Notes under the pieces: model-generated
Database searches by the model: none
What the model was told of the DNA's origin: nothing
The model's input: only the letters and a program-made list of their open reading frames with translations
Shown: one piece after another, positions 1-15,000 of the stretch
Layout: each line of letters starts with the position of its first letter
Position numbering within the stretch: position 1 is the first letter of the stretch
NCBI GenBank assembly: GCA_008694505.1
Contig: VZDJ01000100.1
Location: 1,616,283-1,680,282, forward strand
Direction: 5' to 3'
Source of the DNA: Cyanoderma ruficeps
Taxonomy: Eukaryota > Chordata > Aves > Passeriformes > Timaliidae
Length of the DNA stretch: 64,000 nt
Made by a program: the position numbers and the translations under genes

Positions 1-3000
1 AATACCCTTACAGATCCATATGGTGATTTAAATAATTGTGCCTAGTTGAATTTCCATAGGGCAGAGCACATGTATAGCCTGTGTTTTTAACCTTGTGGTT
101 CTTTGTCTTGTGTAAATACTATTTTTTTTTAGTTGCATTCTCTTGTATTGGTATTTTCATGTTTTCTGTCCACAAATGTGTGATATGCTTTAGGAATCTA
201 GGGAAAGATTCCTAATAGTTCCTTACACAAGGAACTATTAGGTTTTCAATGTGGCATTTGATTTAGATATATTATTTTGGCCATTTTCCTCAATCATCAT
301 CTATTTTCAAAGACTGTACCATTAAAATAAAATCCCTCTTGATCCGTTTCAAAAATGATGGAAAAACCGTACAATAGGAAAATCACGTTGTCTTTTTGTA
401 GCTGTAGTGGTGTGCGTAGCTTGTAGTGTAAACACACAGTTTTCTTAGTAGTGTAGACACGAAGTAGTGTAGACACTAACAGGAATGTCTTCCCCAGGTT
501 AGCCGCAGAAGGAAAAATAGCAATGCAACAGAAAATAAGTGATGGTGTTATTTTTGAATAGTAACTTGAAACTGACAATTTCTAAGAAAAACATTTTCAT
601 ATAAATTATTATTATATCTTCATCATTTGTTGTCATGGAATCCTTCATAATGCTGATGAATCAAGTAACTTCAGTAATCAAATATTTCTTGTCAAATGAG
701 TGATTTTTAGAGAACCAGTGGAAGTGCTGATGTCTACTGGAAGTATAAAATAATCTTCCAAAGATATCGTATACTTCTGAAGATATGTTTAAATATGTTT
801 AAGCAGAAAATACTGTTTAGCCTGAAAGGACAAATCTCCCAGTGAAAGGTCATTGCCAAAGATACCTAATATTCTAGTTACAGGTGAAGGGCTGCATGCT
901 GGCAGAGTTGAAAAAGAATCCAGTATGTATGCTGCTCAGTCTAATTATAACATTACAGATGGCCATTACATAAGGAATGCCTCCAAATCAATATCATCCA
1001 TGCAGAGAGACTTCTAAGTGTATACCTGATCCTGAAAGACCAGCAGCTTGCCATTTTTCTCCCAGAATGTATCTCTTGAAGCAGCAATACAAGTTCCCTT
1101 CTCAGTTGTGCTGACTTGGTATTTTACATTCGATTTCCCCCCCTGATCACCATGCTACCTTCCTTAATGTGGTTTTATTGTATGCATGCATCAGGCTGAA
1201 CCACGTATTACATGGAGACAGTTATGCTTTATTAAAAATGAATGATGTATACCCTGGTTAGGATTTTTTCATTAGAAGGAAGAGTATGGTGACACAGAAA
1301 CTGAATTTAGCTGAAAGGGAGTAAACCAAGCTAGCAAGGGAATAATGTACAGCAACCATAATTACCCATGCTAAATTTGTCTTCAAGTGTCTACAGAAAC
1401 TGGCACTGAGCTTTCAATAACAGCAGTAATTAAGATCAGTGTGTTAGCACACTATCTGTAAGCACAAGCTGTAGCAAACTGGAAGGAAAAGTAACCATTC
1501 ATATGAATAATATAACAGTGGTGGGAATTGGACAAGCAAGTTGCACAATTTACATGATACAGGATTAGACATTAAATAATCTATCCTATTTTCATACTGA
1601 ATGAAAATACCTCCCCATCCCTAGGTAAAGAACTCATCACCTTTCCTGCCAGGCCTGGACAGCACATAAAGAGGATTGTGTATATATCAGTGGTTCATAT
1701 ACTTCACATTTGTAACTAAACATGCACTTCCATGTTTAGTTATGTTCAATTCTATTGCCATCCACTTTTCGAGTGCAAAAATACATGCTAGTTTGATGGT
1801 GTAGTCTGCACAGGTTTTATTAGTGTGGTTTTCCACCTGTGTCTGCACTGTTCTAGGATATACTGCTTTTCTACAGCTGGCTGGGTAGAGAATTTTGAAG
1901 GGTCTGAATACCAGGGATTCAGGATGTGCCTACTCATGTTCTTGCTGGATGCACATTCATAAACTAGCCAGACTAATGCAAAAAACTAATGTGCTAGATG
2001 AATCAAGGTCATATATTGCTAGTCTGCTTGGATTTCTGGACATACGTCTTTTCATAGCAGAATACTCTTCATTAGGATAATGTGCAACTTATGGGTTGCA
2101 GTAATTTTTACAAGTATTTTACAAGTATATGTATTTGCAAGTAATTTTTACAAGCAGTATGTTTACAGTCAGCTGCCCCCCTATTCAAAAGTAATAGGTG
2201 CCCTGCTAGGTTACTGTGTGTAAGTTCAAATTACAGATGTAGTGTATGGACTAAATTAAACATACTTAGGCATGATACAGATTGCAACAGCACATTTCAA
2301 GCTTTTGTCACGCCCCAACATGATCTCAGCTGCTTCTAATTGTGAAAAGTTGCTGAACAGCTAGTACACTTTTCACATGTTACAACTTTTATGCACTCCC
2401 ATTTATTTATTTATCATTAAATTGGGACCTTGTTTTTAAAATATATTATCTTTTTAGTATTTAAATAATGAAATTTGCTATCAGTGTGATACAGTCTTTA
2501 TATGTAATGACACATTGCATGACAAAGTTACGTTTCTTGAAAAATTGAAATTCTTACATAAAGTGCTCACAATGCCATGAGCTTGCTTATATAAATAGTG
2601 TGGTTAGAGAGCTTGGCTAGTTGATTTAGTTTGTTCTGCATTGCACTACAGAACAGCTGTTAGTTTATTACGGGCGCTCTCTGGGATTGCAATATAAGGA
2701 TTGAGAGAAGAAGCTGGAATTGGCAAATTGGTTAATTATGCAAAACAGCACGAGCTGTAAATTTGTTGTCTGGTGCTGCTGCATTGGGATGCCTTGCAGA
2801 CATCAAAAACACCCATACCTTTTGTTTACAGGTGAACCTGACAAAACCACCTCTGTGCCTTTAGGTGCGCTAGCAGTTAGGTCAGAAATTGTTTTAGCCT
2901 TTCAGCTAGAGTGTTCAAGCTGAGGAATACCTCAGAGTGAGGAGGCTTGCAGGGAAGTGTGTGCAAATGGTTTTCCACACTGTATGCACAAAAAGAGAAG

Positions 3001-6000
3001 ATGTGAAAGAAATGACAGTCAGAAAAGTGGTGTGTGAGCTTGAAATATGGGTAAGGCATAGGTCTGTAGAAAAAAGGACTACTGAGATGATCTGACTTTC
3101 AGCAACAGTAGTACTGTTTATAACCGAACAAAAAAAGCATCTTTCTCCTGTGATGTTCCTTGCCTTGATTACTGCTGGTAAAAACTGTTCAGCATATTGT
3201 TCACCTGATGATGAAGCCTTCCAGTTCCCAGCACTGCTTGTTAATACCCACTTCTTGTGTGCCAGTGTTGCCTACAGCTTAGGAGTTTTTCTCCTTCCGT
3301 TTTCTTACATCCCTGATTTGTTTACAGAGAGTACTTACTGCCTCTCAGCTTTCATTTTACTAGACTAATAAAACAAACCTCCATTGGTATCCTCTTTGTA
3401 CTGTCCTCTCCTCGCTTCTGTAGTTATTTTTGTAGCTTTCCCTGGCACATGCCGAAGCTTAAATCATGAATTTTCTAAGACAGATGACTAGAACTATTCA
3501 CGGAGTTCCAGATGAGATCTTACCAGTTTCTTGTAACATATGCCCATCTCTGCTGAAAATTTGTCCCTTGATATAATCTGACTGCATATGCCTTTTTGAC
3601 AGCTCTAGCTCTTTGACAGGTTGTTTTCATCCCAATTGATTAATACATCCAGGTGATTCTCCTGCTCTATCATTTTGACTTGATGATTCTCTAGTAGAAT
3701 TACAGTAGAAATTTGTCCTCTTCCCAGAACGCTTGACCTTGTCTTTGTGCTATTGTATTTTGTCATTATCATCACTTTGGTCCTTGAAGGCTATTCAGTT
3801 CTTGCAATATAATATTCAGATTTTATTCTGTATTGATACTAGTTCCAATTTTATTCTTTTTTTAACTGTCACCAAGTATCATATTTATGATCCAGGGCTT
3901 TTTGTTTATTTTTGCCACAAGGTCATTTCTCACAATGGTTTGTAAGGAACTCTACTCTTAATGTCATTTTTAGTTCAATAGTTTCCTTCCACACTGTAGC
4001 ATCACTTCTTTAGTAAAATCCTTACTGTTTTGCATTCAGATTGGTTTTTGTATCATCTTACTTACTAGTGTCCCTACAAGTTGGTATTGTAACACTTAGT
4101 GAAGTACCTGTTTTTGTAAGACACATCGATTTCAATTGTCTAAAATATTAGTTACCTCTACAACAGCAAATTACCCTGGGCTATTGTGCTTCTTTGTGTG
4201 AACAAAACTAAGTTCAGCCATTTTTGTTTGGGTGAGAATCTGTTCAGTAAAATGCCATATGAAGTTGATGAAAATGCCAAATGAAGAAAATGAGGTTCTT
4301 CAGTGTCAGAAGAGCCATTAGTGACTCTGAGCAGTCTCTCTGAATTTCTTATGAAGTTTCCTGAATGTAAAATACGCTTATTTGTAAGCTTGGCTATGCC
4401 TTTTTATGAGACCTTTATTTATAAGACTATTTAAGCATACTTTTCAAAAGTGTATTAGGTAATTGGGAACCCTGGTGACATTTCATTTTTGGATTAAATA
4501 TGTAGGCTCAGAAATAGATTGAGTTCCTGCTTGCTTCATGCTGTGAGAAAGAGGCAGAGCATTTTACAAAAAATTTTTGTAATATACTGAGTTTTCTTTT
4601 TTATGATGAAAAAGAATACCAAGGAAGAGCCAGCAATGTTCCACTAGCAGTCCAGCCACAATATTGCAGAACATCTTGATGAAATACGGTATTCAAGCCT
4701 GTCTTTCTTGAACAGAAACATACTATGCAAATCTGCTGGAGGAGGCCTGTATTGGTATATGCCTGCCTTAACCAACATGGCTGTTAGACACGATTGTTAG
4801 ATGCTAACTGTGTCAATCTTGCGAGCCTTCATCTGGATAGTAGCTGACTGTCTCCTTTGTATTTAAAAATAGAAATGACAATCTCTCTCCCTCTGCCTTT
4901 TTAGCTTGATTAGTTCATAGTTGAAAGTGTGAGACACTTCAGGGAAAAGCTAAATTGAAGGGTTGAGGCTCCCATTCTGCATGTGGTTAAAATGCATTGT
5001 TCTTCCAGGAGCAATTGCTGCCATCTTGTCTTTTGTCACAGTCACATGAAAGTCTTCCTTTCAGTGCTTTCTATTGTTTGTCAGTTGTGCAGGTGTGCAA
5101 GATTAGGTGTGCTGTGCTGATGGAATAGGGAATGGAGAGGGAACCCAGCCTCAGCAGCCGCTGCCATAAGAAACACTGAGAGTTGCTTAAGGCTGTGCTC
5201 AGAGCACAGCAAAAGCTGCACCAGAGCAGTGGGTGCTCACCTTCCTGGCATTTAGGATTTCTAAAATAATTTACGTGTGAATTATATTTCTGATAATGTG
5301 CTCACAGTGTTTTTTCACCACGATGATTTAAATAATTCAAGATGGCGATGGGGTATATGTGGTACAGTTTGTTTTTTCTCTATCCTTGGCAATGATGGAA
5401 TGAAAGGTTACTGCCTGTCAGTGACTGTGAGGGATTGTTTGCCTGTTTTTATCTTAGTGTTTAGTGATATTGACACCATCAACAATGTGTGACGCTAAGC
5501 AGCAGCAAAGAAAACTTTACTGTAGATGCACCTATGAAAAAGCTGTTTCAGTGGTTATACAGCAGAAATTGATGGGATAGGCTTTGTGCTAGGTGAAAAG
5601 ACAGTGTTTAGACTGACTAGTGTTTAAAGGGAAAAGGAATAGAGCTTCCTTAGGGGCATTAAAGTATCTCTTCCTTCTCTAGACTGTATAGATCCTATCT
5701 GAAGAAAACAAAGTATGTGCTTAGTTCTTTTTAATGATTCCTCAAAAGTATTTTTGACACTGAAAATGACACTTGTCATTACTTTCTGGCTCTACTCAAC
5801 ATTATTGTAATTACTTGATGTTAATTAATGATTTTTATGATTCCATAATTCTGTGCAAGAAGAGTCCTGTTATTTACATAATATGAGTAGTAGCTTATGA
5901 ACAGGGAAAAAGCCAGATACATTTACAGATAAAGCTCGTTAACACATTTTGAATTCTCTATATTGCAAAAATGTAACCCAGAGTTTTGTCTTTTTGGTAA

Positions 6001-9000
6001 CTAAAGCTGTTTAAAAATACATGTTTTCACCTTGGTAGCATCAGATGAGTTCAAATGCAGTAAAGTGAGTCTAAGTTTTTGTGCAACTTGAAGGACGTGG
6101 GGGACAGTATTTAAAAATGAGATGGTTATGAGAAAGAAACACTAAGAAAATGTGTGTGTGTGTCACTTCAAGCTATGTATAAAAATACAATCTGTAGATA
6201 TTCATCCCCTCCTTCAACCAAATTTGCTTTTTTCTTTTGCCAGCAGAGGGCCTTTAAGTAGCTGTATATTGCTATATCTGTGTTGAAAATTATCCCACCC
6301 AGGGGCAGGTTGTGGTCCTTCAGTGCTGTGTTGGCAATTATAAAATACAGGCCAAAGAGGGAGAAGATAAAAGAAGAGAACTTGGTGCATTTTCTCATGG
6401 GAGATAGGACCCAGGGCACGATGGAAGAGGCATTACAGTGATGCCAAACAAACTTCTGGAGCATTCAAGCTCAATTTATCTCCTCTAGTAACTCTGCTTC
6501 TGTGAAAAAACCCGTGAGTATAGCATGGAGGGAGCATGGCCAACTTTCTTTTCTGGCAACTTTGGCTTAGCCACTGGAATTGAATGTTAATAGATTAATT
6601 TGGAAACCTACTTAATCTGAAACTTCATCTAACAGAAAAAATGCAGAACTATAATGTGACTGAAAATATTTATTCTGATAAATTTTTGCCGATGCTGCAG
6701 CTTAATAACCCTCTGAAAGTGATGTATTCATGCCTTGTATACCTAGGTTTCATACTGTCGTAGACCTTTAAGTCATAAGGCAGTCCTGCTCTACAGAAAT
6801 AGCCCTGTGTTGTCAGAAACATAAGATTAAAAAAGAGAATCCCTTGAAACCGTATTAGCAGTGAGATGCCTCTGTCTTGTGTGAGTTAGAGGACTTTTTT
6901 TTAAAAGGGTTTTGGAAGGCGTAGGAAGTTGATGCACAAAGATAAATATGGAGTTCTTTTTGTATGTTAATTTATTTTGGGCTTCTAGGCTTTGGATTTT
7001 TCTTAAAACGTGAAACTTGATGCTTGTCTACTTTTTTTTCTACTTTTTTTTGAATAAAAGTAATCTTCAACCTCATTGCTCAAAGGTGTTTTATATTAAG
7101 AGTCTTTCTTTTGTGTTGTGATGTGCTTGAAGGCTATTATTTTTATTATTGATAATTATCACTCTTATAATTCAGCTGCTTCACCCACAATAGCTTAGTT
7201 CATCCCATTTCAGAGTTACCACTTTACAGTTAAAACAGAGGTAACTGTATATCACTTTTTTAATACAGTAGCATCTTGAATCCTTCTACATTACACTTAG
7301 GCCATAAAATGAAACTTGTGAGAATCACACATAATGAAGAAAAAGGAAGATACAAAAAAGAGAGCTCAGGAATAAAAGAGCTGGATGCGTAGAGGATAAG
7401 TCTGATGAGTAGGAAGGACATAGGTGTGCCAGAACCCCAAGAGTTACTTCTCAAACCCTGTGTGCTTTGGAAGAAACTAACTTAACAGTGGTAGGCTGAA
7501 AAATACAGGAAATAAGTGTGGACATTTAAGAAACGTGGAAAGTATTTTAATTTTCAAAAATCTTCTCATTGTAGAATACATCTAACATACTAGAGTTACT
7601 ATTGTGAGACTGTTGTAGCTCAGACAAGGCCAGTTGTATTTGTCTGTGAAGTCAAAGACTAGAAACTCTGAAGTGTTGTCACTCTTCATGTATCTAGGGA
7701 ACATAGAATTATGTTTCTGTCTAATCCTACACACATAGCAGAGTATAGTATTTAAAATACTGGCCATCATAACTGCGTTCATAAAATCCACTTTAAAAAG
7801 CAGTACAACACATATTTATATTTTTATTCCTCTTTTGGCAGGGCCCAGGATCAGTATTGTCCTTGGTCTTGGTGTCCAGTCATCCTTGCAGTTGTTATTT
7901 AGGATATTATTTTCAGAAATATTTAGAAACTAGAAATACATTTCAGTGAAATTGCAGAAATATAGCATTTAGAGTTAAGGGATGTAAAAATAGGGTATAA
8001 ATGGAGGTTTATTTGGTTTTGGCTTAATCTAAATGTAATTCATTGTAAATCTAATATGGGATAATATGCAGATAAAATAAGTCCTTACTTATACAGAAGA
8101 TTTAATGAGTCTAGCAGCAATGTATTTATTTTCAGATAAGTGTTACAGGTAAACTTTTGTATGCATTCTGGGCTGACCATATGTTTAAAGTATTCAATAG
8201 TATTTTATATATTTAAACACTTGGTACTTGTAGGCACTGTTAAACATTCCTATATAAACATCCTTTGTGTAAATGTAGATGGAAAAAAAAAAAAGACTAG
8301 CTTCCAAGTTGCTCACTAAATTATTGATATTAATCTAGCTATTTGCTGATCCTGCATTGTACTGTAAAGTACGTGTCATGATTACTGCCTGCCATTAGGT
8401 TGGAGCTGCTCACAGTGATGTAATTTCATCTTTGTGTCATGGAGATGGATGCAACTACTTACTTTAATTGTGTGTGGGGGTTTTCTCAGTATAGCTGAAA
8501 AGAGCTCCTAGTTTGATTGCAGGAAAATACCTACTTTCTGACAGTTTATTTTAATGCATTAAATTGAAATTTTCTGTGTTAATTACTTGAATCTGACCAC
8601 ACTGATGTGGTTTCTTCATGAAGCTTGTGTCACCTAACCAGTGATTTGCAGAAGACAGAAGTACTGGTCCAGCCTTTTTTTTAAAAAGCTTTTTTTAAAA
8701 GGCTTCCTAGCTTTTTAAAGTGTTCCTTTTAAAAAATTAGTGTGAAGGATTTACTTTAAACCTTCAAGGCTTTAAAAATTGCTTCCAGATTTTAAAATTG
8801 TCTCTGTGTTATTCATTAATAAGCCAAATAACTTTGTTCGTTGCCTGTATTTGATGCTGAAAGAAGAGAAACAGTAGGGATTTTTTATGCTTATAATTTA
8901 TTTTTCTTTCCTTTTTTTTTTCACTTCTCAGTACAAAAATATTGGTAAACTATCTCTTGGACAGCACCAGCAGCCTTTTATTCTTAAGTACATCTCTAGA

Positions 9001-12000
9001 TAAATAGATGTCCAGCCAAAATGAAGTCAAGGTTCAAGAATAGTAGACTGATTATCAGCAGACGGTGTGACTAGTCTAATGGTGAAAGAGACTTGCCATT
9101 TTTAAATGAAAGAGTGTACACTAATTTGTCCTGTATTTTGTGGTTTCATCTGTGACATTTGTCACAACACTTTGTATATTTTTTATAGCATGATAGCAAA
9201 TGTTCAATAACCTGATCTGTGGTGTTTAGGCTCCCTGCTACCAGTTTTCAGTTCAGAAAAATTGACTTCTGGTTTTGTAGTCTTGGATTTCTTTGCTGCT
9301 ATACCTTCATCCATAACACATACACAGAAGTAAAGCTTAGTCCATTATAATCCAGATTCATCATTATTTGCCAGCCAGTAGGAACCAGACTAGGCCGAAA
9401 TCACTTACAAAACCCCAAGTCCTTTTTCACCCAGCTAATTTGATCTTCTAATAATAAATGTCACCAAAACAAATGACAAAGTAAAATGCCACATGCAAGA
9501 TGCACATATATGAAAAACTGCTGCAGATAACACTGCAGTTTTTTTCACCACAGATGCTCAGCCTTGAGAGTCAGTGAACTTGTTTCAAGTGTTGCTGTTT
9601 GTGAGAAGGAAGATTGAGCTGTCATTTCATTGAATATCTAATTGTGGATTGATGGGAGAGCAGTCTATAAAATTGATGCATGGTTCATAAATGATCCTGA
9701 GTTAATTACTTGTATAGCATTATGGAATTTAAGGCTGCAGATTCAGGCACAGACATTAAAGGGTACATCTGCGTAATATTCTTTGACTACAGGACAATGT
9801 GCTGTTTTTTCATAGCATTTCTCTTTTTGTAGAAGGTGTATAATGATGTATGCAAAGGTATCAGGAAGAAGATAACAGTCTTGAGACAAAGAAATTGGAA
9901 TATTCTTTGAGAATTCTTGGAAAAGCTAGATCAGTGTTTGCCAAAATTTAATTAAGTGAATTTAAAAGCCTGAATAAAAAGTCTGAGGCAGACAACTCCA
10001 CGTAAAATTTTAACCCAAGAATTGTTTTGGCAATGTTGCCAAAACTCTCCTTAAAAAAATCCAAAAATTCTATGTATATTCTTAGGAAAACTGGGATTGG
10101 ATGAAGTGGTGTAGTGTATATGAAGGCATTAGACAGCTTGAATGTATGTATATAGTCTTAAAGAGAGTTGCCTTATTTCTTTCAAAGGTCAGTAGATCTG
10201 CAGTAATTTTTAATGAATTCCTCATACCTTGGAAGTTTATTTTAAGTCATGTGTAAGATCTTGAATCTTAGTTAAAACAAAAATGTCTTGCATGCTGGTC
10301 CACTTCCTAGGTCTGCTGTTGCATGTGTGTGTGTTACTCTGACCATTTTTGTGTCAGTTAATATCTTAATACATCTACTGTAGGAATTATCTTTGCATAG
10401 ATGGCAGTAAGTGGTTATCTGAAAATCAAACTAATTTGTCTCTCTATCTAAAATATATAAATCTGACTTTTAAGTACAGTTGTCTTTTTGGAAACTATCC
10501 TTTCTTTATTTTTTTTAATTTATACTTTTTTCAGAATTTACCGGTAAAAGAAAATCTGCAGTCTAACAATGAACATCATTTCTAGACAATAAATCAATAT
10601 TTTGAACCAGCAAACTCAAGGGACAAAAGAGGGAAATAAGAAAAATTAAATGAACTTTCTCTGTTCTCAGTGCAAACTCAGCAAACTTCCTGCCCCTTAA
10701 GGGACACTGATCTGTGTGTACCACAAGGCAAAAACTTTCTTGGAGAACTTTTTGGGATACTTCTCCAAGGCTTACTGTGTTTTGATGAAATACGCATTTT
10801 AGAGAGAGAAGCTGTTACTTATTGGGGGCAATACATCATATACTGCTGATGTTTGGTCCCTTGTAGGTAGTGACTAAATTTAAGGCACTTCTAAGTCTGT
10901 TCACAAAAAGTTTCAGAAATATTTGCATCCTCTTTTTATTACTCTAGATGTGGTTTAAAAAAAAGGCACAAGATAATTAGTTTTAAACTGTGGTCGTGTT
11001 TTATTTTATCTTATTTTTGAAAAGGCAAGATTTAAAAAAAATATTAATTGGATTTTTTTTTTTTTTTGCCTGCACAAAAAGAGTGCTAAGCACTAAAAAG
11101 AGTCTCAGGCTTTGTAAATTTGACTTAGTAGACATGAGATTTTAGTTTGGCTTGTGATTCATGGGATCTGGGATTTTAACATGGTATTTGTTGACTAAGC
11201 ATTTTGAATACAAGTCTAGAATGGATTTGAAGCTAATAGTGATAAAATAGTGCATGTTATTAAAACACTTCTTAATAGATATGCACCTGTAAATATAGCT
11301 GCCTTTTGTTTTTTATTTCATGACTATTGCATCATTCATTTTTATGACTTTTATGGGATAATAAATTGCAAAAAGTTTATCGCTGAAGTCAAATCTTCCT
11401 CTAAAACTCTCTCTGTACACTTTAAGGTAATTTAATCATCTTTCTTGTTGTGTGCATTTTGAAATAATTTTTTGACTACACTATTTCTTACATTATTTTG
11501 AAACATACTAAATTTAATAAAAAGTGAAAGTCTCTCCCTACAGAATTGAAAACCCAAATAAATTACAGATAAAATTTCATACAGAACAGAATTAGTGATT
11601 CTGTTATAATCTGTGCATTGGCATTTTCTGACATTGCCCTGTCTTTATTTCGTGTTTGAGATCAGTGCTTAGACTTAAAATGCATGACGTTACTTATCAT
11701 AATTTTGCAATTATATTGCACTGATAGAGGTACCTAAAATATAAGTTGGCTAACCAAATACAATACAAGTTTATAGTGTTGGATAAAAAAAACCCCCAGG
11801 CTTTCTCAAAAGTCTAATGGAATTTCTAGTGATGCCTGACTGCTGTGGTCTCATTGACGTGACTGGACACCTCTTACATGTCTAGAGGCACTGTTTGGAT
11901 GTTTAAATCACTTAAAACAGAATCTGTGAATTGGATGGTAATTCAGACTAAAAATTTCATCATTTCAGCAGCTAGACACTGGGATGTAGAAAGACGTTAT

Positions 12001-15000
12001 AGGAGAGAAAAGTATCTAGGGACATCCCTATGTAGAGGAATATTACAGGCGAACAAAAAATAGAAGCTGAGTGAATGAAGAAGCAGCTCAGCTGTATTGC
12101 AAACTATATGGTGATTTGACAGAAATCCAAGTTATATTTGTGATCCCTAATTTCAGATCACTGCAGTCGATTGTGCTTGCCATATCTTGGTCCTGAGTAG
12201 ATTTACAAAACATTATCTTTAGGCTTCCTTCATTATTCAGTTGTAACCAGTTCTTGCAAAAGCAAGATTTTTCTTTCCAGGAGCAGAGACTACTTTGCTT
12301 AGGACAAAATGTTGTATACCAGAAAGATACAACACCTGCTGTTCAAGAAATAGTGAAAGTACAAGACAGCTCTTCAATTTCCACTCAGGTACAACTAGAA
12401 AAGTCTTTAGAATCCTTTTTTTTTTTACTCTTTGATTCTGTAGTATTTTTTTTGTGGCCTGTATATGATGTGTGGGAAAAACAATCATGAACAAATGCCT
12501 AGTTAACACTTCTATTTTATGATCAGTTCATACCTTGCACCTTCCTATACTTGTGAGATGGGCTACATAAGCTCAGATGGTTATCGTAGTATTGGAATGA
12601 CCTCGATGTTAAAAACCAGTTTGTGAATACAACTGTTTGTGGTGCTGCTTCTCCACTGCATTTTTTTGGAATGTAAAGGAAATGTATTGTTTGAATGTTT
12701 GCTTTCACTGTGTGGTTACAACAGTATAGTTTGTTTTTCTTTCTTTTTGCTACTGGTCATTCATTTAATCAAATGCAGCCTGAAATTATAGTACATATGA
12801 AAATGCATACTGATTTCAGGAAGATAAATCTCTCATAATGACTCAATTCTTCATAAGGCATATTAATGAATAATTTCTAATTTATTAACTAAGTCCTTAA
12901 TTAATTCAGCAAACTTTTGTTTACTGTTCCCTTATGGCAGATCCAGACTTTCAGTCAGGTTGGGAGTGATCAAACTGGTTGAACACACAGATCTTGCCAT
13001 TTTTGACAGTGTAAAACCTTGAGCAGGGCATTTGAACTGTATGTTCTCGAAAATCTCTTTTGTCTTTACCCAGTCTCTAAATCTGGAAAGGCTTCTTATA
13101 TTGCCTGCTTAGATGGAAAAGTGTAAGGAAGGAGGTGCAAAATAGGATCCTGCACAATGTTGCTGGATTTGCATTAATTCTGCATTACTGCAGAAAGTTT
13201 ACTGATAATTGTTTCTCTAGATATAAGAGTAGCTGGCTGCACGTTTTAGGTGCAACATGTAGTGGCCTGGCCTGAAGTGATGCAAAGCAACAAGATAGAG
13301 TCTTTGGGGTGCATATGAAAATACCTGTAGTAACTGCCCCAGTTCTGGAAGCTACCTACATTTTGCACGCTTCTCTCAGTGAAATGAAGAAAGTGGCAAG
13401 TAGGAGGTAATTGCTGGCCTCACTACCACACTACCTGTGTTTGTCATTTTGAATTTATGGTGGAAGTGACGAGCAGGAGAGCGAAAGCAAATTCATGGAA
13501 ATTCCTGCTTAAGCCTTTTTCAGGACATAATTCTCAACTGTTGTTTGCATTTCCCAGTGGCAGAGATTCTTAAGTGTCTTCTATACAGTCTAGTGGTGCA
13601 AATTTTCTTTCCAGCTCTATGAATATTTACACTAAATCTCTCTTGTCTGTTTAGTAGTTTTACCATGAAAAAGGCCACAGAGCACAGATCTCTCTTGTAA
13701 CAGTCTTCTGAATGTATCAAATTGTGAAATATATGCCGTTGATCAGTTCTTTTACTTTAAACATTATTTTTTCAGTTTTTTAGTTTATTGTGTTTTCTGA
13801 CTGTTACTTTATGCTGCTGCTTTTCCCTGAATTCATTTCAGTTTGTGCCATATTTGAAGTAACTGAAATTGGACACAGCTGATGCTTTTTCTGCTACAAA
13901 TAAAAAACGTCTTGTATGCAACACTTCTGTTAATGCACTAGAGGGGGCAGCATCATCCCACTGTTGATTCAATTAGCGGTCTGAAGTAGGTTCGGGATTC
14001 TTTTCTACAGAAAGGGGTCACCTCTGAACATTTCAGCATTAAATTTCTTTCAGTGCTGGTGGCATGGTTCCTTTGTTGGCAATGGCTTTGTTTTTGTTTC
14101 CTCCAAATCTGGGACCATTTTTTATTCTGTAGCAAAAGAAAAAGAAGGGGAACTATCTGCATTTGAAATGCTTGATATTAGAGTTCTGAGAAGCTGATCG
14201 CTTTTTTTATGTTTTTCTTCCTGTTTCCGCTCTTCTCCATCCCCCTCACCCCCACCTCCCAAAATCTCTGACACTGAAAAAGAGATTAAAGAACAGCATT
14301 AAAGACTCTGCAGAGTCTGACTGCAGAGGTCACTCTTTTATAGAGAAAAGAAAAATCTAAGACTTTTTTTTTCCAAGGAGAAAATGAAAAAGTTTCACGA
14401 AAGAAGACCATAATGCAAATCTTTCCATTGAAAAGTCTCTGAAAAGAACAAAAGCTGGCTTAGGAAGATCAGAGAATTCTTCATTCATTTTTATGGGAGC
14501 AAGGATGGTTCTTTAGTTTTGGTGCCAGAGCTTATGGAGAAGAATGAAGGTTTGGTTTTTTTTTCCTAGGAACATTTGAATCTATTCCTTGGGTTCTGTT
14601 TCAGATTCCATTTCCCAAAGAAACATATGAAAAAAGATGAATACATCTTCATGTAAATCTGTCATTATTGTCATACTACCAAATTATCATTAAAAATAGT
14701 AAATGCAGTCAACCTAACAGTTTCCAGAGCATCTAGTATTTTCTGCATCCTGTGCAGGTCTTGTCTGCTGTGACTAAATGATGCTCCATGGCAGGAACCT
14801 TGGAAAAATAAAAGTGATGAAATGCTTGTGTGTTATATGGATATTGCATGAAAGAGAGGAAAAGTGGGGAGGGTGGAAATTGCTTGTGTAAGTATCTTGT
14901 CTGGATTGCACTTCAAATATACTGTAAGTCTAAAGCAAAAACAGTGATACAGATTTGTTAGTCATAGTAAAATTAATATGTAATTTACTTCACTTGTGTG

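Noticed and set aside
3480..3800. Possible ancient CR1 fragment
   Set aside because: A short phrase (gttccagatgagatcttacc) recalls an old avian repeat, but I cannot follow a consistent match beyond it.
13936..13951. CTCF-like core AGGGGGCAG
   Set aside because: Only the 3' half of the motif matches and the upstream half disagrees at several positions; too weak to call by eye.
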